8,848 nt of DNA from the NCBI GenBank assembly GCA_030672605.1, contig DAOVGE010000034.1, forward strand, positions 1-8,848, written 5' to 3'. Made by a program: the position numbers and the translations under genes. Source of the stretch: Methanosarcinales archaeon. Its GTDB lineage: Archaea > Halobacteriota > Methanosarcinia > Methanosarcinales > Methanogasteraceae. The notes below the pieces were generated by a model. That model did not search any database. It had not been told where the DNA came from and was given only the letters and a program-made list of their open reading frames with translations. This document shows positions 1-5,376 of the stretch, one piece after another. Each line of letters begins with the position of its first letter. Positions within the stretch are counted from its first letter, which is position 1.

Positions 1-80
1 CTTCGCGTCTTTGCGCCCTCGCGTCTTTGCGTTCTCATTCTCAGTTTAACGCAAAGTCGCAAAGTCGCAGAGACGCGAAG
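1..80. repeat. 31-bp imperfect inverted repeat (hairpin) of CGCAAAG-type units
   Basis: Bases 1-31 and 50-80 are inverted copies of each other, matching at 26 of 31 positions, with an 18-nt A/T-richer loop at 32-49. The outermost 10 bases (CTTCGCGTCT / AGACGCGAAG) pair perfectly, as do the innermost six or seven. Each arm is itself made of short tandem units: GCGTCTTTGCG occurs at 5-15 and 21-31, and CGCAAAGT recurs in the right arm. The unit resembles the intergenic CGCAAAGACGCAAAG-type dispersed repeats seen in many anaerobe genomes; that comparison is from memory. The left arm begins at base 1, so the element may extend beyond the window. It sits well upstream of the first gene and shows no coding potential. 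Confidence 0.8.
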
Positions 81-331
81 AGTATTGTCAACCCATGTCT
101 CAACGTTTTCCGTGTTGTTGCACATCCGACTGACCATTACAGATTTTACGAGATTAACACAGAAATCTTGTGGAGATGGTAACGCCTTTGCTTCGCAGAC
201 TGTGCAATCTTGTGGTTAGCTAAACACGCGCCTGGCAAGAAAAATTCCAGTATGGCTCATGTTGCGTTCCGGGTCAAGCAGTGCCGGTATAGCGAGGTCG
301 CGTGACACTGTTTTAGATACATGAGTAGTTA
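81..331. other. Non-coding stretch with degenerate repeat-like sequence
   Basis: No convincing gene is visible here on either strand. The leftward open frame over this part looks like chance: it runs into the antisense of the next gene and resembles no family. Two features stand out. AATCTTGTGG occurs exactly at 164-173 and again at 206-215. The stretch 137-168 (TTACAGATTTTACG, then AGATTAACACAGA) resembles a decayed form of the common ACAGATTACACAGATT intergenic repeat. CTTTGCTTCGCAGAC at 186-200 echoes the hairpin arms to the left. No tRNA-like TTC-loop motif or acceptor pairing was found. Confidence 0.4.
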
Positions 332-344
332 CGAAGTATTTATC
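332..344 (+). promoter_or_regulatory. BRE/TATA promoter of the PAC2-DUF473 operon
   Basis: CGAAG (332-336) fits a purine-rich BRE and is directly followed by the TATA-like TATTTATC (337-344). Counting about 25-30 bases downstream puts the transcription start near 364-369, only a few bases before the ATG at 373. The mRNA would therefore be nearly leaderless. This agrees with the lack of any Shine-Dalgarno sequence before that ATG. Confidence 0.6.
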
Positions 345-372
345 TACCACCAGCACCATAGCTAACGCACAA

Positions 373-1107
373 ATGACGCAGGATTCAGAGGTGTATGTGA
401 TTGCGAGAAAGCCCGAATCAAGCAATCCCGTAATCGTCGAGGGATTTCCTGGTGTTGGGCTCGTGGGAAATATTGCAAGTCAACAGGTAATCGATGAACT
501 GGATATGCAGTACCTGGGTGCTGTCAATTCAAGGCACTTCCCGCCGGTTGCGGTGCTCATGGAGGGGCAGATCACAATGCCCATCCGGATATATGAGAGT
601 CCGAAGAACGAACTGATCATAGTCGTCTCCGATATCCCAATCCCCCCGGGCATCTCCTACATCGTGAGCAAGACACTTGTTGACTGGGCAAAGTCCGTTA
701 ATGCCCGTGAAATCGTCTCAATAGCCGGCATGCCGATCATAGGTGCGGAGCATACAGTCTTCGGCGCAGCAACAACGGAAGAAGGACTCGAAAACATCAG
801 AAACGAGGTAGAGATATTTCAGATGGGGACTATCTCAGGGATTGCTGGCAGCATCATGACGGAATGCTTTGTACGCAATATTCCCGCAATCGGCCTGCTC
901 GGGAGCACCCGTGGCCAGAATCCTGACCCACTCGCTGCCGCTGCCGTGATCAGTGTTCTGAACAATCTGTACGACCTCTCAATCGATACCGAAAAGCTGG
1001 TCAAGCAGGCAGAGCAGATCGAGCTTGAGATGCAGAAGCTTGCAGAAGCCGTGAAAGAAACAATCGACGAAGAAGATACGCCAAAGTATGTTCCGATGTA
1101 TGGGTGA
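373..1107 (+). CDS. PAC2-family proteasome assembly chaperone with C-terminal HbYX-like tail
   Basis: This is a 244-residue archaeal PAC2-family protein (COG2047 type). The family's glycine-rich N-terminal signature is at residues 24-35 (GFPGVGLVGNIA). The alpha/beta body runs to about residue 200, and a charged helical, probably coiled-coil, segment covers about 203-236. The chain ends Met-Tyr-Gly, which fits the hydrophobic-Tyr-X (HbYX) pattern that proteasome activators and some PAC2-family proteins use to dock in pockets of the 20S alpha ring. By family knowledge the protein is cytoplasmic and assists proteasome assembly or acts as an activator; the HbYX role here is inferred from the last three residues. 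The ATG at 373 is supported by the promoter just upstream and by a near-leaderless layout. The next gene starts 5 nt after the stop and is probably co-transcribed. Confidence 0.9.
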   Translation: MTQDSEVYVIARKPESSNPVIVEGFPGVGLVGNIASQQVIDELDMQYLGAVNSRHFPPVAVLMEGQITMPIRIYESPKNELIIVVSDIPIPPGISYIVSKTLVDWAKSVNAREIVSIAGMPIIGAEHTVFGAATTEEGLENIRNEVEIFQMGTISGIAGSIMTECFVRNIPAIGLLGSTRGQNPDPLAAAAVISVLNNLYDLSIDTEKLVKQAEQIELEMQKLAEAVKETIDEEDTPKYVPMYG

Positions 1108-1108
1108 T
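1103..1108 (+). promoter_or_regulatory. Shine-Dalgarno GGTGAT for the DUF473 gene
   Basis: GGTGAT matches the archaeal anti-Shine-Dalgarno core and overlaps the TGA stop of the PAC2 gene (1105-1107). Spacing is 4 nt to the ATG at 1113 and only 1 nt to the ATG at 1110, which favours 1113. The overlap suggests that translation of the two genes is coupled. Confidence 0.55.
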
Positions 1109-1112
1109 CATG

Positions 1113-1502
1113 ATGGACTGTATTGCACTGACTGGAATCTCAAATCATGTAATGCGTGATCTGGAAAATCGCGTGCTCCTGACAATTGAGATCAGAAGTC
1201 CGCAGAATTTTTTTGCCATACTCAACGTCGGCGTTGGTGACCCGATCTTCTTATCACAGACCAGCCGCAACGATGTTTCCGCGGGCACGACCGGAATCAT
1301 TTCGCGAGTGCAGCGCCGCGACATCAGCATGCACAAGATCGTTCAGAGCAATGACCTTTTTTATGAAGAACGAGAAACGATGCTGGCACGTATCCAGCTG
1401 GTTGCCGAAGGCATCGGCAGGGTACAGCGTATCGTACGCTCGGAACTTGGCGGTGCAATGGTTGTGGCTGTGGATAAAGAGACGGTCTATGCAGCGCGAT
1501 GA
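1113..1502 (+). CDS. DUF473 family protein (uncharacterised, archaeal)
   Basis: A protein of about 129 residues that I recognise as DUF473, an archaeal family without known function. It opens with IALTGIS near the N terminus. A conserved core follows: IEIRSPQNFF, then GVGDPIFLSQTS, then AGTTGIISRV, then YEERE. The order of an E-x-R strand, a GD turn followed by hydrophobics and a G-I-I-x-V strand recalls the small beta-barrel ASCH/PUA-like domains; that resemblance is my inference. GTG at 1104 and ATG at 1110 are alternative starts, but ATG 1113 has better Shine-Dalgarno spacing and matches the short N terminus expected. There is no signal peptide or membrane segment. It lies 5 nt downstream of the PAC2 gene, so the two are likely made together. 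Its stop is one base from the stop of the opposing regulator gene. Confidence 0.85.
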   Translation: MDCIALTGISNHVMRDLENRVLLTIEIRSPQNFFAILNVGVGDPIFLSQTSRNDVSAGTTGIISRVQRRDISMHKIVQSNDLFYEERETMLARIQLVAEGIGRVQRIVRSELGGAMVVAVDKETVYAAR

Positions 1503-1503
1503 C

Positions 1504-2415
1504 TCATGCGCTCATAAATGACGGGGCAATGATCGATTCTCCGAAGCGGTCCGATTCGCGGAGGACATCCACTTTGAATACAACGCCGTAAGGCTTTCCA
1601 CTGGCAAGCACGACGAGGGTGTTGACACGATACTGATCAAAGAGCTTAACAGCGTTTGAAATAGGGGTGTCACCGTCGATTGTTATGGGGTCTCTTGACA
1701 TGACATCCCGCACCTTCTGATTGGTCAATCCGGATACCAACGATCTTGTGATGGCTGCCAGCGTCACAACACCGATTATCTCTTTTTTATCGGTCACGGG
1801 AGCACCATGACTCCCCAGTTCTAGGAGGGTGTTTGCCGCATCGTTGATTGTGGCGTTCGAATCGATCGTGATGTTCCCCACCTGAACGCACTCCCTGATA
1901 TGGCGTTTCGGCAGGGTGAGCAGGTCTGAAATCGTAAAGATAAGGATGTTTCTGGTGTCATCCCGCCCAATAACCTTCCCCCTGATCACGAGTTCGTTCT
2001 TTGGCGTAGGTCCGATCTTGATGACATCACCGTTATCGAACTCGCGGATATCGCCTATGACCCGAACCCTGCCATTACATGTATTCGGATGGTGCACTGC
2101 CGTAAATATGATCTCACATACAGTTGCGCCATCAACAAGCTTCCCATTGCGATAGATATTTGTTGCCGCCCCGCCTGGTTGGTCGATGATATCGAGAACG
2201 TCATACGCCTGGCTTGTCGGGCGATACCCGCCTTTTGGTCCCGAAACACTCTCAACCATCCGCAGTGCCCGGAGTGCTTGCATCTGGTTTCGTATGGTGC
2301 CGGAATTACGGTGGAGCACATTGGCAATCTCTTCACCTTTCACTGCCCCCCCCTTCTGGCGGAAGAGATTGACGAGTATCACTAGCATCTCTGTCTGAAT
2401 AGGCGTGAGTTCCAT
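1504..2415 (-). CDS. HTH-CBS transcriptional regulator (COG2524-like)
   Basis: This 303-residue protein has three parts. Residues 1-68 form a winged helix: TPIQTEMLVILVNLF, then a recognition-helix region around NSGTIRNQMQALRAL, then the wing GPKGGYRPT. Residues about 80-168 are a linker domain typical of this archaeal family, including IRE-FDNGDVIKIGPTPKNELVIRGKVIG. Two CBS motifs follow: about 177-226 (with HGAPVTDKKEIIGVVT) and 237-290 (beginning VRDVMSRDPITI). CBS pairs usually bind adenosyl ligands, so it probably couples DNA binding to a nucleotide or S-adenosylmethionine signal; the ligand is unknown. The ATG at 2415 has no clear Shine-Dalgarno but has a TATA-like element at the right distance for a near-leaderless transcript. 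The Lrp gene lies 40 nt upstream on the same strand. Architecture is confident; target genes are not known. Confidence 0.85.
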   Translation of the reverse strand: MELTPIQTEMLVILVNLFRQKGGAVKGEEIANVLHRNSGTIRNQMQALRALRMVESVSGPKGGYRPTSQAYDVLDIIDQPGGAATNIYRNGKLVDGATVCEIIFTAVHHPNTCNGRVRVIGDIREFDNGDVIKIGPTPKNELVIRGKVIGRDDTRNILIFTISDLLTLPKRHIRECVQVGNITIDSNATINDAANTLLELGSHGAPVTDKKEIIGVVTLAAITRSLVSGLTNQKVRDVMSRDPITIDGDTPISNAVKLFDQYRVNTLVVLASGKPYGVVFKVDVLRESDRFGESIIAPSFMSA

Positions 2416-2442
2416 GACTACTTCTGCAGTTGCCGCCCATTC

Positions 2443-2452
2443 GTCATATATC
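2443..2452 (-). promoter_or_regulatory. TATA-like element for the HTH-CBS gene
   Basis: On the minus strand this reads GATATATGAC and lies about 28-37 bases before the ATG at 2415. The predicted start of transcription is therefore near 2420, giving an almost leaderless mRNA. It sits immediately after the stop codon of the Lrp gene (2456-2458). The regulator may thus be transcribed on its own as well as by read-through. Confidence 0.35.
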
Positions 2453-2455
2453 TAT

Positions 2456-2866
2456 CTAATCCGGTCGTCCCATTGAATGGTATGGACCAAGCAGAAAGAC
2501 ATCGGCGTCCCGAACCCCTTGCACGGTTTTGGTGAACGTCTGTAGTTGTTCAATCTCGGTATATCGCTTGAATCTACACATCACAAGCAAACCATATTTC
2601 CCGGTTGTGACCTCCCAGATCCCAAAAACCCACTGTTGCTTCGTTAAAAAATCGATTAATTCACTGACGACCGATTTTGGGCACTCGATTCCCATATAGC
2701 CATTGATGTAATATCCCAGTTCCTCCCAGTTGATCTCGGGACAATATCCAATGATTATACCTTTCTCAGTAAGCATGCGAACGCGCAAGTTTGCCGTGCT
2801 CCTGGGCACTCCCACGTGCTTTGCAAGCTCGGTTAGTCTGGGCCCTACACCAGTACCTGCCGACAT
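2456..2866 (-). CDS. Lrp/AsnC-family transcriptional regulator (start probably further upstream)
   Basis: From the first standard start codon (ATG at 2866) the protein has 136 residues. It carries an AsnC-type helix-turn-helix (RLTELAKHVGVPRSTANLRV at about 10-29, followed by LTEKGII) and a RAM ligand-binding domain at about 54-130. The family's first helix, however, is encoded upstream of 2866 in the same open frame, reading LDERILKA just before the Met. With about 13 extra codons the length becomes about 149, normal for the family; without them the DNA-binding domain is incomplete. No ATG, GTG or TTG is available in that extension. Such proteins bind DNA as dimers or octamers and often respond to amino acids. 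It is followed after 40 nt by the HTH-CBS gene. Targets are unknown; autoregulation is common in the family. Confidence 0.85.
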   Translation of the reverse strand: MSAGTGVGPRLTELAKHVGVPRSTANLRVRMLTEKGIIIGYCPEINWEELGYYINGYMGIECPKSVVSELIDFLTKQQWVFGIWEVTTGKYGLLVMCRFKRYTEIEQLQTFTKTVQGVRDADVFLLGPYHSMGRPD

Positions 2867-2905
2867 TGCTTTGAGAATCCGTTCATCCAGTTCGTCTACG
2901 ATAAT
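2867..2905 (-). other. In-frame N-terminal extension of the Lrp gene with a likely non-standard start (AUU/AUC)
   Basis: The frame stays open up to the TAA at 2918-2920 and encodes, from 2905, I-I-V-D-E-L-D-E-R-I-L-K-A before Met 2866. This is what an AsnC-type HTH normally begins with. On the minus strand GGATGTG (2914-2908), one mismatch from the consensus GGAGGTG, precedes ATT (2905) by 2 nt and ATC (2902) by 5 nt. Either a rare AUU/AUC start or a one-base sequence error near 2906-2912 would explain it: an ATG at 2913-2911 lies one base out of frame. Confidence 0.6.
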
Positions 2906-2958
2906 AACACATCCGTATTAGTTGCAGTGTTGTATTGCCACAATAACTCCCAATAGTT

Positions 2959-2966
2959 CTTAAATG
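2959..2966 (-). promoter_or_regulatory. TATA-like element for the Lrp gene
   Basis: The minus strand reads CATTTAAG within ATACATTTAAGAAC. A start of transcription about 30 bases on would fall near 2936, about 30 nt before the suspected ATT start. The assignment rests on composition and spacing only. Confidence 0.35.
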
Positions 2967-3004
2967 TATCGGTGGGGTAGTAAATGTTATGTTGAATGGA
3001 CATC

Positions 3005-3022
3005 GCACAATTGATGCACAAT
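3005..3022. repeat. Paired GCACAAT direct repeat, 11-bp period
   Basis: GCACAAT occurs at 3005-3011 and 3016-3022, one helical turn apart, between the cbiD stop and the Lrp promoter. A CAATTG palindrome (3008-3013) overlaps the first copy. It could be a regulator-binding site for the Lrp gene, but repeats this short also arise by chance. Confidence 0.3.
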
Positions 3023-3073
3023 CGGTATGCTGCGACGCTGCATGATATTTTGTCATTTTTGGTCAACACTAGA

Positions 3074-4063
3074 TCATCGGCGCAGGTAGTCCCGTATTAT
3101 CGAACCATCCCGGTTCACCAAGACGATGCGCACGCCCGGAGCGATCTTTTCTGCGTTGGTGAGCGCGCTATCAATCCGTGCATCGTGGGGGTCATGATCA
3201 ATCAGTTCCTGTACTGTGAAGAAGCCCGCGCCAGCCAATATGTCAGGATCCGCCCATTTCAGGATCAGTCCAGGGAGTCCGCAGAGTATTACTTCACCAT
3301 CCGCATATCCGACACCCTCTGAAATGCGATTTCCAACCATGACAATCGTGTAATCCGGAAATAGCATATTTGCATACCGCATTCCAATTCGACCTGTTGT
3401 CAGCACCACCCGTTCAGCCTGTTGAATCAGTTCCTGTTTCGTCTCGAGAAGATGATCATTCCATGGCTCAACAAAGCCCGTTGTCCCGAGTATGGATAGC
3501 CCCCCAGTGACCCCGACTCTGCTGTTCAACGTGTGAACAGCGATCTCCTCCCCTCCTGGAACGGAAATTGTGACATCCGCACCGGAAACGCCAATCTCGC
3601 GCACAGCATCCTCAATCGATTGCCATATCTGCTTCATTGGCACCGGATTTATCGCAGGCACCCCCCTCTTAACCCCGATTCCTCTGCCTGCCGTAATCGA
3701 TATGCCATCCGATTCGCGCGCTTCTGCAACGATTGTAATCCCATTTGTAATGTCGAACTCATGATCGCCGGCGTCCTTGACAACCGACGATTTGCCACGT
3801 GATGCCGAGACATTCAGAGTCACAACGGTTCCGGCTGGTGTTCTGATCGCAACCTCGCAAACCGGCTCTTTCAGCGATAAGACCGCAGCCTTTGCAGCAG
3901 CAGCAGCAGTCGTCCCCGTGGTAAAGCCCCTCCGCAAAACCGATCCGTCAGATAGCAGGACAAGTTTTCCGATGGCTATGCCTGCCTTTAATTCATCTTC
4001 TGCCACATCTGCACGCTCAATCCATTCCTGGGGAATCTCAAAGTTGTTAACAGGGTCTCTCAT
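3074..4063 (-). CDS. cbiD: CbiD, cobalt-precorrin-5B C1-methyltransferase
   Basis: This cytoplasmic enzyme uses S-adenosylmethionine to methylate C1 of the ring in the anaerobic, early-cobalt route to cobamides. The chosen start gives 329 residues. N-terminal signatures are DPVNNFEIPQEW (3-14) and the diagnostic GFTTGTTAAAAAKAA beginning at 46. Further CbiD motifs follow: KDAGDHEFDITNG, the ISVPGGEEIAVHTLNSRVG strand and SILGTTGFVEPW. An ATG at 4117 would add 18 residues (MAVYSRKRL...). I prefer 4063 because known archaeal CbiD proteins begin close to DPVNNF and because two TATA-like elements predict transcription starts at about 4106 and 4080, both downstream of 4117. No other cobamide gene lies in the window, so cbiD is separated from its pathway here. 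A divergent MFS gene shares the promoter region. Confidence 0.95.
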   Translation of the reverse strand: MRDPVNNFEIPQEWIERADVAEDELKAGIAIGKLVLLSDGSVLRRGFTTGTTAAAAAKAAVLSLKEPVCEVAIRTPAGTVVTLNVSASRGKSSVVKDAGDHEFDITNGITIVAEARESDGISITAGRGIGVKRGVPAINPVPMKQIWQSIEDAVREIGVSGADVTISVPGGEEIAVHTLNSRVGVTGGLSILGTTGFVEPWNDHLLETKQELIQQAERVVLTTGRIGMRYANMLFPDYTIVMVGNRISEGVGYADGEVILCGLPGLILKWADPDILAGAGFFTVQELIDHDPHDARIDSALTNAEKIAPGVRIVLVNRDGSIIRDYLRR

Positions 4064-4101
4064 CGGTATTTCACATCTTTCTGCCGTGTTCAGTCTCTTT
4101 C

Positions 4102-4112
4102 TGCTATATACT
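4102..4112 (-). promoter_or_regulatory. Second TATA-like element upstream of cbiD
   Basis: The minus strand reads AGTATATAGCA. A start of transcription near 4080 would leave a leader of about 17 nt before the ATG at 4063. It lies inside the longer alternative reading of cbiD, which argues against that longer form. Confidence 0.35.
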
Positions 4113-4124
4113 GCCATAAGGTTA

Positions 4125-4143
4125 ACCGGTATTTATCCACCGG
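4125..4143. promoter_or_regulatory. Shared divergent promoter: TATA element flanked by two ACCGG
   Basis: TATTTATC on the plus strand, GATAAATA on the minus strand, lies at 4130-4137 between ACCGG at 4125-4129 and ACCGG at 4139-4143. The A/T core could serve both directions: a plus-strand start near 4160 for the MFS gene and a minus-strand start near 4106 for cbiD. The repeated ACCGG could be an operator or part of BRE context. Only spacing and composition support this. Confidence 0.4.
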
Positions 4144-4188
4144 AACGCTGCCACTCTTCCGGATGAGATACACATTTAGGGGTTCGTT

Positions 4189-5286
4189 TTGAATACGTAT
4201 GTTATGAACAGGGTTCGTGTATGTCTGTATCTCTCGGTTTTTGTGATCATGGGGCTCTCGGATGCGGTAGTGCCGATCCTCCCGGATCTGTCAGCGGATG
4301 CGCTGGGGCAGAGCACGCTCTTCTCAGCGTATTTTGCTGGCGCACTCGTATCAATGATCCCGCTCGGGATGCTCTCGGATAGATATGGCTACACCCCATT
4401 TATCCGGCTCAGCCTCGTCTTGACCGCCGTATCCGGATTTATGATCTTCTGCTCCGATTGTCATGCGGTACTGGTCTCCGCACGTTTCGTAGAGGGCTGT
4501 GCCTGCGGCGCCTTCTTCCCTGCGGCGTTCTCGATTCTTGTGCGATTTGAGAATCCGAGGCGATACATCGGGGAGTTCAACTTTTTGCTCAATTTTGGGC
4601 TCGCCGCGGGTGTCGCGGTCGCTGCTGCGCTGAAGTACTACCATCTGAAGGCTGGAGTCCTGGCGTTTTCCATGCTTGCGCTTGCCGCGCTCGCGATGTC
4701 GTTTTCGCAGAACAATGGCGCAATGATTCGGAATGCACCGCAGAGTGTCCGTGATACGGTTGACGGCATATTCGCAGTTCTTCTGAATGAACGCTATATA
4801 CAGATATGGCTCACTGCCTTTATTCTCTTTGGTGGAACTGGTGTTATCGTTGCTTATTTTCCTTCGTTTACGGATCTGGAACCATTCACGCAGGGGATTG
4901 CGCTTTCCGGCGTCTATGTTGGAACGATGATAACGTCGCTTGTAGGGGGTCGCATGAATCTCACTGAACGGTGCATGATCAAAGCGGGTGCGCTCATAAC
5001 CGGCATCGGCATCATTGTAACCGTCTATCATCCAATCGGGCTCACAATCATGGGTGCCGGGTCCGGGTTTGCGCTGATCGGGCTCGTAACAGGGGTTGCA
5101 TCACTTGACGTGAATAGCGGCATTGCGATGGGCGTCTTCAACACATATACTTACGCAGGGTTTGCTGCGCTTCCGGTATTTGCGGCAATGATTCTTGGAT
5201 ACATCAGTTACGCAGGGGTGTTCTGGATCTTCGGAATCCTTGTGGCCATTCTGGCGCTCTTTCCGCTGCGTATGCCGGGACGATGA
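4189..5286 (+). CDS. Major facilitator superfamily (MFS) transporter
   Basis: A 365-residue integral membrane protein with about 12 hydrophobic segments, the first at about 9-32 and the last ending near the C terminus. It is slightly shorter than the common 390-420. The classic MFS loop 2-3 motif is present as GMLSDRYGYTPFIR from residue 60, with the conserved Asp64-Arg65 and Gly67. The second half contains a weaker counterpart loop. A proton- or ion-driven carrier in the cytoplasmic membrane is expected; the substrate cannot be read from the sequence. Start TTG at 4189 is preceded by AGGGG (4178-4182) at 6-nt spacing, while ATG at 4204 is the alternative, five codons on. It is divergent from cbiD, so a link to corrinoid or cobalt traffic is conceivable but unproven. 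Confidence 0.85.
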   Translation: MNTYVMNRVRVCLYLSVFVIMGLSDAVVPILPDLSADALGQSTLFSAYFAGALVSMIPLGMLSDRYGYTPFIRLSLVLTAVSGFMIFCSDCHAVLVSARFVEGCACGAFFPAAFSILVRFENPRRYIGEFNFLLNFGLAAGVAVAAALKYYHLKAGVLAFSMLALAALAMSFSQNNGAMIRNAPQSVRDTVDGIFAVLLNERYIQIWLTAFILFGGTGVIVAYFPSFTDLEPFTQGIALSGVYVGTMITSLVGGRMNLTERCMIKAGALITGIGIIVTVYHPIGLTIMGAGSGFALIGLVTGVASLDVNSGIAMGVFNTYTYAGFAALPVFAAMILGYISYAGVFWIFGILVAILALFPLRMPGR

Positions 5287-5352
5287 GATTGCTGCGCCCT
5301 TTGCCGGCATAATGCAGCATAGCGGCACATCGTTCGCAACCGATAACCTTAT

Positions 5353-5362
5353 TGTATATAAA
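5353..5362 (+). promoter_or_regulatory. Strong TATA box just upstream of the tbp start codon
   Basis: TGTATATAAA matches the archaeal TTTATATA box at seven of eight positions in the register 5353-5360. It ends only 14 nt before the tbp ATG at 5377. Normal geometry would place the start of transcription near 5383, inside codon 3. Either the weaker TTATTGTA (5349-5356), predicting a start near 5379, is the real box and the transcript is leaderless, or the site has another role. Confidence 0.5.
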
Positions 5363-5376
5363 CCCAAGCGCCTATT

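Noticed and set aside
1..80. CRISPR array or tandem-repeat array
   Set aside because: The units form a fold-back with one central loop; there are no regularly spaced, unique spacers.
121..230. Possible tRNA or small RNA gene in the left gap
   Set aside because: No acceptor-stem pairing, TTC-loop motif or anticodon arm could be assembled; only short repeats were found.
216..425. A 69-residue open frame on the minus strand at the left edge
   Set aside because: It overlaps the promoter and first codons of the PAC2 gene, resembles no family and has no supporting ribosome site.
1186..1521. A 111-residue plus-strand frame overlapping the DUF473 gene
   Set aside because: It is the alternative frame of a recognised family and has no conserved motif.
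3040..3066. T-rich stretch (TATTTTGTCATTTTT) as a terminator
   Set aside because: The T-runs are on the plus strand, where no gene ends here; on the minus strand, which carries cbiD, the same bases are A-rich.
4351..5031. A 226-residue open frame on the minus strand across the MFS gene
   Set aside because: It lies wholly antisense to a clear membrane transporter, its product is very rich in Arg, Lys and His with no recognisable domain, and it is expected from antisense of hydrophobic codons.
5298..5326. GCCG/CGGC pairing in the MFS-tbp gap as a terminator
   Set aside because: The stem is only 4-5 bp with a long loop and no T-run follows.
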